DNA from: Microbacterium caowuchunii
GTDB taxonomy: Bacteria > Actinomycetota > Actinomycetes > Actinomycetales > Microbacteriaceae
Length of the DNA stretch: 64,000 bases
Direction of reading: 5' to 3'
NCBI RefSeq assembly: GCF_008727755.1
Contig: NZ_CP044231.1
Coordinates: 1,364,001-1,428,000, forward strand
Part shown: one piece after another, positions 47,212-56,485 of the stretch
Numbering within the stretch: position 1 is the stretch's first letter
Layout: each line of letters opens with the position of its first letter
Notes under the pieces: model-generated
Database searches by the model: none
Told to the model about the DNA's origin: nothing
The model's input: the letters and a program-made list of their open reading frames with translations, nothing else
Translations under genes and position numbers: made by a program

Positions 47212-47712
47212 GTGAGCAACCGGATCGCCGTCGTCCCCGGATCGTTCGACCCCCCGACGCTGGGCCACCTCGATGTGATCCGGCGCGCGGCGTCGCTCTA
47301 CGATCACGTCCACGTCCTGGTGGTGCACAACCCCGGCAAGGAGGCGATGCTCCCCATCGCCCAGCGCGTGTCGCTGCTGGAGCAGTCCATCGTCGAGGAC
47401 GGCATGGACTCGCGGCACCTGACGATCGCCTCGTGGAGCATGGGCCTGCTCGTCGATTACGCCACGGATGTGGGCGCGGGAGTGCTGGTCAAGGGGATCC
47501 GTTCCCAGGTGGACGTGGCCTACGAGACGCCCATGGCGATCGTGAACCGGCACCTCGCCGGCATCGAGACCGTCTTCCTGCTTCCCGACCCCTCTCACGC
47601 GCTCGTGTCGAGCTCGCTCGTGCGTCAGGTCGCCGGGCTCGGGGGCGATGTGTCCCCCTACGTGCCGGAACCGGTCGCGCGCTTCCTGGACACCGGCGCG
47701 CGGGGCATCTGA
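47212..47712 (+). CDS. coaD: Phosphopantetheine adenylyltransferase
   Basis: 166 residues. N-terminal [20 protein letters not shown] has the nucleotidyltransferase TxGH motif; [25 protein letters not shown] carries the ISSSxVR-type signature. It makes dephospho-CoA in coenzyme A synthesis. GTG start with AGGGTAAGAG upstream. Confidence 0.94.
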   Translation: MSNRIAVVPGSFDPPTLGHLDVIRRAASLYDHVHVLVVHNPGKEAMLPIAQRVSLLEQSIVEDGMDSRHLTIASWSMGLLVDYATDVGAGVLVKGIRSQVDVAYETPMAIVNRHLAGIETVFLLPDPSHALVSSSLVRQVAGLGGDVSPYVPEPVARFLDTGARGI

Positions 47713-47730
47713 GCCAACTAGACTCTCGGG

Positions 47731-48294
47731 GTGAGAACTCGTCGGCCCGGCCCCTACAGCATCAACGTCCGTGACATCGTCCACCATCCGGGGGAGATGC
47801 GCGAGGTGTCCTTCGACGTCCAGACCGCGGACAAATGGGGCGAAGGACTCGTCGCCGTGGAGGAGAAGTCCGTGATCGAACTCGACGTGAAACTCGAGTC
47901 CGTGCACGAGGGGATCCTCGTCTCCGGTGTCGCCGCCGGTCAGGCCGCCGGTATCTGCGGTCGGTGCCTCACCGACATCGTCCAGCCCGTCGAAGTCGAG
48001 TTCCAGGAGCTTTTCGCGTATCCTGGTCAGGAAGCGGCGGACTTCGAAGTTCAAGACGACCACGTGGATCTTGAAATTCTGGTCAGGGATGCGATCGTCC
48101 TGTCGCTTCCCTTCCAGCCGGTGTGCCGGCCTGACTGCCCCGGTCTCGACCCTGAGACCGGAGAACGTCTGGCTGAGAACACCGTGGTGGAACCACGCGA
48201 AGCCCTCGATCCGCGCTGGGCAGCGCTTGCGGAACTCGCGGCGGACCAGGACTCCGATCCCGGCGAGCCCGGACTTAGCACACAGACCTCGTAG
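47731..48294 (+). CDS. DUF177 (YceD-like) protein
   Basis: 187 residues from GTG 47731. It has a CGRCL pair (about 76-80) and a second CRPDCPGL (about 132), followed by GLDPETGERL, typical of the DUF177 family linked to large-subunit rRNA metabolism. The acidic C-terminus ends at 48294, 13 bases before rpmF; the yceD-rpmF pairing is conserved across bacteria. Confidence 0.88.
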   Translation: MRTRRPGPYSINVRDIVHHPGEMREVSFDVQTADKWGEGLVAVEEKSVIELDVKLESVHEGILVSGVAAGQAAGICGRCLTDIVQPVEVEFQELFAYPGQEAADFEVQDDHVDLEILVRDAIVLSLPFQPVCRPDCPGLDPETGERLAENTVVEPREALDPRWAALAELAADQDSDPGEPGLSTQTS

Positions 48295-48307
48295 GAAAGA
48301 GAAGACC

Positions 48308-48517
48308 ATGGCAGGTAACCCCCCGAAGCGCAAGGTTTCGCGCTCCAACACTCGCTCGCGCCGCGCGCAGTGGAAGGCCGCGCCCATCACGCTGGTCAAG
48401 ACCGTCGAGAACGGCCAGACCGTCTACTCGCGTCCCCACCAGGCGAAGGTCGTCACGGACTCGCAGGGCACTGAGCTGTTCCTGGAGTACAAGGGCCGCA
48501 AGGTCGCCGACGTCTGA
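48308..48517 (+). CDS. rpmF: 50S ribosomal protein L32 (zinc-free form)
   Basis: 69 residues. The N-terminal PKRKVSRSNTRSRRAQWKA is diagnostic for L32. The usual four Cys zinc-ribbon ligands are absent and the C-terminal half is a Cys-free sequence, so this is the zinc-independent form, as seen in Microbacteriaceae. Ribosome site AGGAAAGAGAAG precedes ATG 48308. Confidence 0.92.
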   Translation: MAGNPPKRKVSRSNTRSRRAQWKAAPITLVKTVENGQTVYSRPHQAKVVTDSQGTELFLEYKGRKVADV

Positions 48518-48527
48518 TCCTCGTCCC

Positions 48528-49217
48528 ATGAAGGACGCGGCGGACCTCTCCGCACTTTCCGAGAAGCTCGGGGTCGACATCGACCCCGAGCTTCTCTCAC
48601 TCGCGCTCACGCACCGCTCCTACGCTTACGAGCATGGGCAGAGCCCGCACAACGAGCGACTCGAATTCCTCGGCGACTCGGTGCTGGGTCAGGCCGTGAC
48701 GGTGAAGCTCTACACCGAGCATCCGGATCTCGACGAAGGATCGCTCGCGAAGCGGCGCGCCAGCGTCGTCTCCACGGTGGCACTGGCGGAGGTCGCGCGA
48801 GGGCTCGGCCTGGGCGAGTACATCCGCCTCGGCCGGGGCGAGCAGCTGACCGGCGGCGACGACAAGGACTCCATCCTCGCCGACACGACCGAGGCCCTCA
48901 TCGGCGCGACGTACCTGTCGGCGGGGCCGGAAGAGGCCACGGCATTGGTGCTCCGGCTGATCGAGCCGCTGCTGGGCGACCCCGAGCGTTACGGTGCTGC
49001 CGTCGACCCCAAGACCAGCCTGCAGGAACTGGCCGCTGCTCGCGGCCTCCCCGCGCCGGCGTACGCCGTGGAGGCGACCGGTCCCGATCATGCCCGGGTG
49101 TTCACGGCGCGTGTCTCCGTCGGCGACATCACGCAGATCGGCACCGGGACGAGCAAGAAGCACGCCGAGATGGCGGCCGCACTGCAGGCGTGGCACCTGC
49201 TGTCGGCCCAGTCCTGA
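48528..49217 (+). CDS. rnc: Ribonuclease III
   Basis: 229 residues. The RNase III signature NERLEFLGDSVLG and the second acidic cluster DTTEALIGATYL form the catalytic site (about residues 40-125). A C-terminal double-stranded-RNA-binding domain (about 158-225) ends in TSKKHAEMAAALQAWHLL. It processes rRNA and structured mRNAs. It begins 10 bases after rpmF. Confidence 0.95.
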   Translation: MKDAADLSALSEKLGVDIDPELLSLALTHRSYAYEHGQSPHNERLEFLGDSVLGQAVTVKLYTEHPDLDEGSLAKRRASVVSTVALAEVARGLGLGEYIRLGRGEQLTGGDDKDSILADTTEALIGATYLSAGPEEATALVLRLIEPLLGDPERYGAAVDPKTSLQELAAARGLPAPAYAVEATGPDHARVFTARVSVGDITQIGTGTSKKHAEMAAALQAWHLLSAQS

Positions 49218-49229
49218 CCGGGACGTCGC

Positions 49230-50141
49230 ATGCCTGAGCTTCCCGAGGTGGAGGTCGTCCGCGCGGGCCTCGCCCCCGCGGTCACCGGAGCCGTCATCAC
49301 CGGTGTCGAGGTGCTCGACGAGCGTGCCCTCACGAGGCATCCCGGTACCGGCGCGGACTTCGAGCACGCCCTGGTCGGCCGGCGGATCGAGACCGCCGCG
49401 CGCCGAGGCAAGTTCCTCTGGCTGCCGATCGAGGACGAGTCGGTCGCGTCCGGCGAGTGCATGGTCGCCCATCTCGGGATGAGCGGGCAGATGCTGTTGC
49501 GCGAGCCGGGCGCCGCGCGGGAGCGACACGAGCGCATCCGCGTCGACGTGCAGCACCCGCGGCACGGGGAGATCAGCGTCGTCTTCGCCGATCAGCGCAC
49601 CTTCGGCTCGCTCGCGGTGGACACGCTCGTTCCCACACCGGACGGCGCTCCGGGCGGGTGGGGCACGGAACGCCCGGCCGTGCCCTCGCAGGTGCAGCAC
49701 ATCGCCCGGGACCCGCTGGATCCCGCGTTCTCCGATACGGGCTTCCGCTCCGCCCTCGGCCGGAAGGCCTCCGCCGTGAAACGGGTCCTGCTCGATCAGA
49801 CGGTCGCGAGCGGAATCGGCAACATCTACGCCGACGAGGCGCTGTGGGCAGCACGGATCAACCCGGAGACGCCGGCGCTCTCGCTGCACACCCGCTCGGT
49901 GAACCGGCTGCTGGCCGAGGTGCGGACCGTGCTGCACCGCGCCCTCGCCGAGGGCGGCACGAGCTTCGACGCCCAGTACGTGAACGTGAACGGTCAGGCC
50001 GGGTACTTCGCCCACTCGCTGAACGCCTACGGGCGCACCGGCCAGCCGTGCCCGCGGTGCGGCTCGCCGATCGTGCGGGTCGGATTCATGAACCGCTCGA
50101 GTCACTACTGCCCGCGCTGCCAGCGGCCGCCGCGCGCCTGA
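49230..50141 (+). CDS. mutM: Formamidopyrimidine-DNA glycosylase
   Basis: 303 residues. The catalytic N-terminus MPELPEVEVVRAGL has Pro/Glu at the active site (after Met removal). A helix-two-turn-helix (KRVLLDQTVASGIGNIYADEALW) and a C-terminal zinc finger (CPRCGS, then HYCPRCQ) are present. It removes 8-oxoguanine. It lies 12 bases after rnc. Confidence 0.95.
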   Translation: MPELPEVEVVRAGLAPAVTGAVITGVEVLDERALTRHPGTGADFEHALVGRRIETAARRGKFLWLPIEDESVASGECMVAHLGMSGQMLLREPGAARERHERIRVDVQHPRHGEISVVFADQRTFGSLAVDTLVPTPDGAPGGWGTERPAVPSQVQHIARDPLDPAFSDTGFRSALGRKASAVKRVLLDQTVASGIGNIYADEALWAARINPETPALSLHTRSVNRLLAEVRTVLHRALAEGGTSFDAQYVNVNGQAGYFAHSLNAYGRTGQPCPRCGSPIVRVGFMNRSSHYCPRCQRPPRA

Positions 50142-50151
50142 CCCGTCCGGG

Positions 50152-51231
50152 TCATCCGAGCACCTTCTTCCACGCCCCCTCATAGGCGCGGGGAACGAAT
50201 CCCAGCGCCTCGTTGATGTCGAGCATCGGGCGGTTCTCCTCCGCGTTGTAGGTGATCACGCGCGGCGAGCCCGGCCACCGCTCGCGCCAGCTCAGCAGGC
50301 CCTCGGCCTTCACGAGCATGCCGAGGCGGTGACCTCGGTGCGCCGTCAGCACGAGGGTGTCCTCCTGGTGGGAGGCTTCCGTGGGGTCCTGCCCGATCGC
50401 CAGCTCGTTGAAGGCGCACAGCTCCCCGGTGGCGACGTGCACGGCGGCGGTGACCAGCACGCGGCGGCCTCCGTCCAGGTACTGGGCGTCATGGGCACGG
50501 AGGCGATCCGCATCCCAGATCTCCTCGTCCACCACGAGTCCGGCCGCGGGCGCGTCCGTGGACATGCGCGACTTCATCCAGGCATACCCCTCGATGTACG
50601 CGTCCGGAGTAGGGAGCTCCCACTGCACCGTCCGGTAGCCGGATGCGGCGGCGCGGGCGTGCTCCGCGAGGACGGCGAGGTGCTCGTGCGGTCCGTGCAG
50701 GTCGTAGGCACTGACCCGGATGACCTGTTCGAGCGTGTACCCGTGGCGCAGCAGGAAGCGTGCCGCGTGGTCGAGCGGCACGCTCCCGTAGCCCGTCGGC
50801 GGCGTGAGGCGCTCTCCCTCTGCGGCGGGGTGTTCCACCCAGGTCTGCAGGATGGAGCGTCCTTCCCGGCGAGCCACGTCGACGAGCAACGTCTCGGCCG
50901 CCGAGCCGATGCCGCGGCCCCAGGCGTCCCGGGCCAGCTCGATCAGCAGGTACGCCGACCGGGAACCGGCCTCCAACGGGAGGTCGATCCCCAGTCGGCC
51001 GACCGGCCGTCCCGCCGCCCGCACGAGCCAGAGCAAGCGCCGTTCGTGCGGGTCGTCGGGACGGTAGACGGGGAGGATCTCCTCCGCCGTCGTCCGGTTG
51101 TCGTCATGACCGGAGATCTCGCGGTACACCCGGTTGCGGACCTCGACCATGTCGCGGAAGTCGGCGGCGTCGTCGCCGTGCACGGACCCGGGGACGCGGA
51201 TCGGATGGAATTCGAGGGTGGACGGGGACAT
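50152..51231 (-). CDS. Tandem GNAT-family N-acetyltransferase
   Basis: 359 residues with two GNAT halves. The N-half has LVRAAGRPVGRLGIDLPLEA and the acyl-CoA loop ARDAWGRGIGSAAETLL; the C-half has HVATGELCAFNELAI and LTAHRGHRLGMLVKAE, then the typical NAEENRPMLDINEALGF end. The arrangement resembles mycothiol synthase-like double-GNAT proteins, but the acceptor is unknown. ATG 51231 has AGGAGGTG just upstream. It is the last gene of a small accessory cluster between mutM and smc. Confidence 0.87.
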   Translation of the reverse strand: MSPSTLEFHPIRVPGSVHGDDAADFRDMVEVRNRVYREISGHDDNRTTAEEILPVYRPDDPHERRLLWLVRAAGRPVGRLGIDLPLEAGSRSAYLLIELARDAWGRGIGSAAETLLVDVARREGRSILQTWVEHPAAEGERLTPPTGYGSVPLDHAARFLLRHGYTLEQVIRVSAYDLHGPHEHLAVLAEHARAAASGYRTVQWELPTPDAYIEGYAWMKSRMSTDAPAAGLVVDEEIWDADRLRAHDAQYLDGGRRVLVTAAVHVATGELCAFNELAIGQDPTEASHQEDTLVLTAHRGHRLGMLVKAEGLLSWRERWPGSPRVITYNAEENRPMLDINEALGFVPRAYEGAWKKVLG

Positions 51232-51269
51232 GTGTGCACCTCCTGGTGCGGATGCGGCGGCGCCGCGGT

Positions 51270-51527
51270 TCAGAGGAGGGGGAGGTGGAACGTCCCATAG
51301 GCGTCTGCCCGGTGACGTTCCGCCCATACCTGCTCGGCGAGACGGTGGCGGGAGTACGCGTCGAAGTCGGCGCGGCGCTCCGAGCGGTGACGGCCCCAGA
51401 GGAGCAGCCAGAGGCCGAGGCGCATCGCCGTCCTTTCCAGGACGGAGGCGCGGGCCGGCGGATGAGTGAGCGGGGTGACGGTGTCCGTGCTCGCGGACAC
51501 GTCGGCGGAGACGTGCAGGGTTTTCAT
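51270..51527 (-). CDS. Small basic protein, paralogue of the product at 32114-32392
   Basis: 85 residues starting MKTLHVSADVSASTDTV; segment ERTAMRLGLWLLLWGRHR (about 32-49, key Trp and Gly residues) corresponds to the similar segment of the 92-residue protein at 32114-32392. It has a basic/aromatic tail (YSRHRLAEQVWAERHRADAY). AGGA is 9 bases before ATG 51527. An amphipathic membrane-associating helix is likely. Function unknown; it lies between a small-peptide gene and the GNAT gene. Confidence 0.6.
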   Translation of the reverse strand: MKTLHVSADVSASTDTVTPLTHPPARASVLERTAMRLGLWLLLWGRHRSERRADFDAYSRHRLAEQVWAERHRADAYGTFHLPLL

Positions 51528-51655
51528 GGTGATGTCCTGATTCGGAAGGGGGAGGGAAAGGGCCGGGGCGGCGCGGAAGGGCGCCATGCCGAGTGCGGCG
51601 GGAGGGTACGCAGGGTGCGCATGAGCGCGGGCGGGACGGCGACCCGAGCGGGCCA

Positions 51656-51674
51656 CGGACGCCGGAGGCGTCCG
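51656..51674 (-). terminator. Hairpin between the 39-residue peptide and the small basic protein gene
   Basis: CGGACGCC (51656-51663) pairs with GGCGTCCG (51667-51674) across a 3-base loop, 34 bases after the peptide gene. It may partly terminate the transcript from the strong promoter upstream. Confidence 0.45.
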
Positions 51675-51707
51675 ACCCGTCGTGGGCGGACTCGTCCCCT
51701 GTGCGCG

Positions 51708-51827
51708 CTAGTTCGCGGCGTACGCGGGGTTCTGGATCGCGGCGGCGCCGCCGATCCGGAACGCATCGATGGAGACGGTCGCCGGGGCGTTGACACGCGG
51801 GGTGCGGGTGCAAGCTGGGTTCATCAT
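51708..51827 (-). CDS. 39-residue small peptide, unknown
   Basis: Starts MMNPACTRTPRVNAPATVSI and continues DAFRIGGAAAIQNPAYAAN. A GAGGAGG ribosome site lies 7 bases before ATG 51827 (ATG 51824 is also possible), and a near-consensus promoter lies about 40 bases further upstream, so expression is well supported. It has no signal peptide or membrane segment, one Cys, and an Ala/Asn-rich end. It could be a leader peptide, a precursor of a modified peptide or a small regulatory protein. Confidence 0.6.
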   Translation of the reverse strand: MMNPACTRTPRVNAPATVSIDAFRIGGAAAIQNPAYAAN

Positions 51828-51863
51828 GGGGCGACCTCCTCTCGACATCGGTTGCGAGAAGCG

Positions 51864-51893
51864 AACATAGACCCGCTGAGAGAGCGCTGTCAA
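51864..51893 (-). promoter_or_regulatory. Near-consensus promoter of the small-peptide cluster
   Basis: On the minus strand, a perfect -35 TTGACA (51893-51888) and -10 TATGTT (51869-51864) are separated by 18 bases, 37 bases from the peptide start codon. It is the best promoter match seen in the window. Confidence 0.75.
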
Positions 51894-51997
51894 CATCCCG
51901 GGCGTGTCGTGTGTGTTGCGGGGCGAGCCTGCAGGGGCCGTGGAGCGTGCTCGGGTACCGTTGAGCGGAGCTCGTCGAACCGGCCGGAGGATCCTGC

Positions 51998-54900
51998 ATG
52001 CACCTGAAGAGCCTGACGCTCAAAGGGTTCAAATCCTTCGCCCAGCCCACGACCTTCGCCCTGGAACCCGGGGTGACCGCCATCGTCGGACCCAACGGAT
52101 CCGGCAAGTCGAACGTCGTCGACGCACTCGCGTGGGTGATGGGCGAACAGGGCGCGAAGACTCTGCGCGGCGGCAAGATGGACGACGTCATCTTCGCCGG
52201 TACATCCACCCGCGGACCGCTCGGACGTGCCGAGGTCCAGCTCACGATCGACAACTCGGACGGTGCTCTGCCGATCGAGTACGCCGAGGTCACGATCAGT
52301 CGCACACTGTTCCGCAACGGCGCGAGCGAGTACGCGATCAACGGTCAGTCCTGCCGGCTTCTCGACGTCCAGGAGCTCCTGAGCGATTCCGGACTCGGGC
52401 GGGAAATGCACGTCATCGTCGGTCAGGGGAGACTCGATACCGTTCTCCAGGCCAGCCCGGAGGATCGTCGCGGATTCATCGAGGAGGCCGCCGGCATCCT
52501 CAAGCACCGCCGTCGCAAGGAGAAGACCCTCCGCAAGCTCGATGCGATGGAGGCGAATCTCACCCGCCTGAGCGATCTCGCCGGAGAGCTGCGTCGTCAG
52601 CTGAAGCCGCTCGGGCGCCAGGCGGAGGTCGCCCGGGAGGCTGCCACGATCGCCGCGGTGGTGCGTGACGCGAAGGCGCGCCTGCTGGCGGACGAGCTGG
52701 TGGCCCTGCGGACCGAGCTCGCCGACTTCGCACGCAACGAGCAGGAGCGGCGCGCCGAGCGCACCCTGCTGCAGGATCGGTCCGAATCCCTGCGCGCCAG
52801 GGTGGCCGCGCTCGAGGCTCAGGAGCGCTCCGCCGCGGTGGACAGTGCCCGGAGCGTCGCGTTCGGGCTGGAGCGGGTCCAGGAACGGCTGCGCGGCCTC
52901 AACACGCTCACCGGGCAGCGTCTCGCGTTGCTGTCCGTCGACGAGGACGCACTGGTGCCGACGCCGTCCGTGACGCAGTCGACGATCGACGACGCGCGCG
53001 CCGAACTGGAGCAGGTGTCGACGGGGGTCGGCGAGGCCCAGGATGCCGCCGCGGCGGCGGCGCGCGAGGTCACCCGCGCCCGCGCCGAACTCGACGCGCT
53101 CGACGTCGACATCGCCGAGCAGAGCGCGCTCGTCTCCCAGCACGACATGAGGCTGACCGCGCTGCGCGGATCCGCGGAGGCCGCCCAGTCCGCCCTCGCG
53201 GCGGTGCGGGCCGGGGTCGAACGTCAGCAGAAGGCGCTCGACGCCGCGGAGAGCCGCCGCGCGGCCGCGGCCGAGGAACTCGCGGGAGTGGACCCCGATC
53301 TCGTTCCTGAGGAATCCTCCGCCGAGCACGCCGCAGCGTACGAGCAGGCGCAGCGCCGCGCGACCGAGGCCGAGAACGACGTCGCCGGCATCCGTGAACG
53401 ACTGCATGCCGCGGAGCGGGAACAGGATTCCCTCACCGCGCAGGTGACCGCGCTCGGCCGCGCGCTGGACGTGCGCACCGGCGCGTCGGAACTGATCTTC
53501 GGCGGAGGTCCCGGGGTGCGTGGCCTGGTGGGCGATTCCGTGCAGGTCGCGGCGGGATACGAGCCGGCGATCGCCGCGGCCCTGGGGGCCGTCGCGGAGG
53601 GCGTGCTCGTGGACACCCGCGCGGATGCCATGGCCGCCGTGGATGCCGCGCGTACGGGGGAGTACGGCGTCGTCGACATCGTCGTCGCCGAGGTCGCCAC
53701 GGAGCCCGCGAGGATCCCGACCGGCAAGGGCATCGTCGCGGCCCGGGATGTCGTCACGGCGCCGCCGGGCGTGCTCGGGCTGCTCTCGCGCGTGGTCATC
53801 GTGGACGATCTCCGGGCAGCGTTCGCCTTGGCGGAGCACGCGGACGCATCGGACGTGACGATCGTCACGCGCAGCGGCGAGGTCGCGACCCGGTTCACGG
53901 TCCGTGCGGGCTCCGGGCAGGGCCGCTCGCGTCTGGAACTGGCTGCGGAGCGCGATGCGGCGGTCGACCGACTCTCGGAGATCAGGGTCGTGGCGGACTC
54001 GTTGCGGGAGGCGCTGGGGGATCGCTCGCACGACCTCGCCGAGGCCCGCGCGCACACGAAATCCGCCCTGGCCGCCCTCCGCGCGCACGATGCCGCCCTC
54101 GCCGCCCACGCCGAGAAGGTCAACCGGGCAACGGTGCGGCACGAGGCGGCGATCGCGGAGTGCGATCGGCTGACCGCGTCCCTGCGTCAGGTGCAGGAAG
54201 CCGTCGCGGAGGCCGAGGACGCCGCCCGGGTGGCGGACGAGCGGCTCGCGAATGCGCAGGAGGCGCCTCGTCCGATCCTGGACGTCTCCGCCCGCGACGG
54301 CATGCTCGCGGCGTTGGAAGCGGCGCGGGACGCCGAGATGCGCTGCCGACTGGACGTGGAGACGCTGCGGGAGCGCATCCGTGCCGGGGAGGCCCGCGTC
54401 GCAGGCTTGGAACGACAGCGCGAGCGGGAGCGCTCAGCCGCCGAGGAGGCCGCCCGTCGGGCGGTGCTCCGTCGCCGCCAGCGTGACATCGCGGCGGGCG
54501 TCGCCGCGCAGTTGCCCGCGCTCATGCAGTCCGTGGATCGATCCGTCACCGAGGCCCGGGTCGCGCTCGCCACCGCCGAGACCGCGCGCACCGCGGTCAC
54601 CGCGGAACTGTCCGAGGCGCGACGCGAGGAAGCCGCGCTCCGGGAGCGACTGAGCGGCCTGACCGAGAGCGTCCACGGCCTGGAACTGCGCATCCACGAG
54701 AAGCGTCTGCACGTCACCGCGCTGCTGGAACGCGTGCACAGTGAGCTGGGGCTGGACGAGCACATTCTCATTTCGGAATATGGTCCCGATCAGCTCATCC
54801 CCGCGGAGAACGGCCCGACGGGGGAGGACGGCGATGCGCCCCAGGGCGTGCCGTACGATCGCGCCGCGCAGAAGCGGCGGCTCCAGGATGCGGAGCGGAA

Positions 54901-55519
54901 GCTGGCGCAGCTCGGCCGGGTCAACCCGCTCGCGCTGGAGGAGTTCGCCGCGCTCGAGCAGCGGCACACCTTCCTGACCGACCAACTGGCCGACCTCACC
55001 CGCACCCGCGCCGACCTCCTGACGATCATCGCGGAGCTGGACGAGCGGATGCAGACGATCTTCGTCGCCGCCTTCGAAGACACCAAGGCGGCGTTCGCCG
55101 AGGTCTTCCCGGTGCTGTTCCCGGGCGGGACGGGCAGCATCGCCCTGACGGCGCCGGAGGATCCGCTGCGCACCGGCATCGAGGTGACGGTGCGGCCGGT
55201 CGGGAAGAAGGTGGAGCGGCTCTCGTTGCTCTCCGGCGGGGAGCGATCCCTGGCCGCGGTGGCACTGCTCGTGGCGATCTTCAAGGCCCGTCCGAGCCCG
55301 TTCTACATCCTCGACGAGGTCGAGGCCGCGCTGGACGATGCCAACCTCGGGCGACTGCTCAGCGTGTTCGAGCAGTTGCGCGAGTCCAGTCAGCTGATCG
55401 TCATCACGCATCAGAAGCGCACGATGGAGATCGCTGACGCCCTCTACGGCGTCTCCATGCGGCAGGACGGCGTGTCCGCCGTGGTCGGTCAACGCGTGCG
55501 GGAACGCGAGAGCGCCTAG
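51998..55519 (+). CDS. smc: Chromosome segregation protein SMC
   Basis: 1173 residues. Head motifs: VGPNGSGKSNVVDAL (Walker A, about 30-44), LLSGGERSLAAVALLVAIF (ABC signature) and FYILDEVEAALDD (Walker B). Two long coiled coils flank a hinge (about 490-620) with the GVRGLVGDSVQVAAGYEPAI segment. It compacts and separates the chromosome with ScpA/ScpB, which are not in this window. ATG 51998 gives the standard MHLKSLTLKGFKSFA start. Confidence 0.96.
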   Translation: MHLKSLTLKGFKSFAQPTTFALEPGVTAIVGPNGSGKSNVVDALAWVMGEQGAKTLRGGKMDDVIFAGTSTRGPLGRAEVQLTIDNSDGALPIEYAEVTISRTLFRNGASEYAINGQSCRLLDVQELLSDSGLGREMHVIVGQGRLDTVLQASPEDRRGFIEEAAGILKHRRRKEKTLRKLDAMEANLTRLSDLAGELRRQLKPLGRQAEVAREAATIAAVVRDAKARLLADELVALRTELADFARNEQERRAERTLLQDRSESLRARVAALEAQERSAAVDSARSVAFGLERVQERLRGLNTLTGQRLALLSVDEDALVPTPSVTQSTIDDARAELEQVSTGVGEAQDAAAAAAREVTRARAELDALDVDIAEQSALVSQHDMRLTALRGSAEAAQSALAAVRAGVERQQKALDAAESRRAAAAEELAGVDPDLVPEESSAEHAAAYEQAQRRATEAENDVAGIRERLHAAEREQDSLTAQVTALGRALDVRTGASELIFGGGPGVRGLVGDSVQVAAGYEPAIAAALGAVAEGVLVDTRADAMAAVDAARTGEYGVVDIVVAEVATEPARIPTGKGIVAARDVVTAPPGVLGLLSRVVIVDDLRAAFALAEHADASDVTIVTRSGEVATRFTVRAGSGQGRSRLELAAERDAAVDRLSEIRVVADSLREALGDRSHDLAEARAHTKSALAALRAHDAALAAHAEKVNRATVRHEAAIAECDRLTASLRQVQEAVAEAEDAARVADERLANAQEAPRPILDVSARDGMLAALEAARDAEMRCRLDVETLRERIRAGEARVAGLERQRERERSAAEEAARRAVLRRRQRDIAAGVAAQLPALMQSVDRSVTEARVALATAETARTAVTAELSEARREEAALRERLSGLTESVHGLELRIHEKRLHVTALLERVHSELGLDEHILISEYGPDQLIPAENGPTGEDGDAPQGVPYDRAAQKRRLQDAERKLAQLGRVNPLALEEFAALEQRHTFLTDQLADLTRTRADLLTIIAELDERMQTIFVAAFEDTKAAFAEVFPVLFPGGTGSIALTAPEDPLRTGIEVTVRPVGKKVERLSLLSGGERSLAAVALLVAIFKARPSPFYILDEVEAALDDANLGRLLSVFEQLRESSQLIVITHQKRTMEIADALYGVSMRQDGVSAVVGQRVRERESA

Positions 55520-55540
55520 TCAGGCCCCTAGGCTGGAGTC

Positions 55541-56413
55541 ATGGCCGAAAGATCGTGGTCCCTGGGGCGTGCCCTGCGCGGGATGTTCGTCAAACCCGTC
55601 ATCGATGAGAACACCTGGGAAGACCTCGAGACGGCGCTGCTGACCGCCGACTTCGGCCCGGACATCACGGAGCGCCTCCTCGAGGAGTTGCGCGAGAAGG
55701 TGGAGCGGTACCGCACCACGGATCCGCGTGACCTGCAGCGGATGCTGAAGGAGACGCTGGAGGAGCACTTCGCCGCGTTCGACACCACGCTCCGGCTCAC
55801 GGAGCGTCCGGCCGTCGTGCTGGTCGTGGGCGTCAACGGGGTCGGCAAGACGACCACGATCGGCAAGTTCGCGCACTTCCTCCGTCGCTACGACCGCTCG
55901 GTGGTCGTCGGGGCGGCGGACACCTTCCGCGCGGCGGCGGTCGACCAGCTCGCGACGTGGGCGGAACGCGGGGGAGCGGCGATCGTGCGCCCGCAGCAGG
56001 AGGGTCAGGACCCGGCATCCGTCGCGTTCCAGACCGTCGAATACGCGAAGAACACCGGCACCGAGATCGTGCTCGTGGATACCGCGGGGCGCCTGCACAC
56101 CAAGGGCGGCCTCATGGACGAACTCGGCAAGATCAAGCGCGTCATCGAGAAGCAGGCCCCCATCAGCGAGGTCCTGCTCGTCCTCGACGCCACCACGGGT
56201 CAGAACGGTGTCATGCAGGCCCAGGCGTTCCTGGAGCACGCCGGGGTGACCGGGCTCGTGCTGACGAAGCTGGACGGTTCCGCCAAGGGCGGTTTCGTGC
56301 TCGCCGTGCAGGAGCGAACGGGCATTCCGGTCAAGCTGCTGGGTCAGGGCGAGGGGATCGGCGATCTCACCGGTTTCACGCCGCACGTGTTCGTCGACGC
56401 CCTCGTCTCGTGA
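55541..56413 (+). CDS. ftsY: Signal recognition particle receptor FtsY
   Basis: 290 residues comprising only the NG GTPase module: G1 GVNGVGKTTTIGKFA (about 94-108), ADTFRAAAVDQL, DTAGRLHTKGGLMDEL (G3) and TKLDGSAKGG (G4), with the GFTPHVFVDAL end. The acidic N-terminal A domain found in many FtsY proteins is absent. It receives SRP-ribosome complexes at the membrane. It starts 21 bases after smc. Confidence 0.94.
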   Translation: MAERSWSLGRALRGMFVKPVIDENTWEDLETALLTADFGPDITERLLEELREKVERYRTTDPRDLQRMLKETLEEHFAAFDTTLRLTERPAVVLVVGVNGVGKTTTIGKFAHFLRRYDRSVVVGAADTFRAAAVDQLATWAERGGAAIVRPQQEGQDPASVAFQTVEYAKNTGTEIVLVDTAGRLHTKGGLMDELGKIKRVIEKQAPISEVLLVLDATTGQNGVMQAQAFLEHAGVTGLVLTKLDGSAKGGFVLAVQERTGIPVKLLGQGEGIGDLTGFTPHVFVDALVS

Positions 56414-56485
56414 TGCGCGGGCGGGTACGGAGGCGGACTGCGCGTCGCACTACCGTCCGGGCTGACAGGCTGGTTTCATAAGGAC

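Noticed and set aside
44314..48399. Very long minus-strand open frame (about 1360 codons) opposite recG, coaD and rpmF
   Set aside because: It is an antisense shadow of high-GC genes; only the last 194 codons (44314-44898) encode a recognisable acyltransferase.
51232..52341. Apparent upstream extension of the GNAT protein
   Set aside because: It crosses two small genes, a promoter and the smc start; a perfect ribosome site stands just before ATG 51231.
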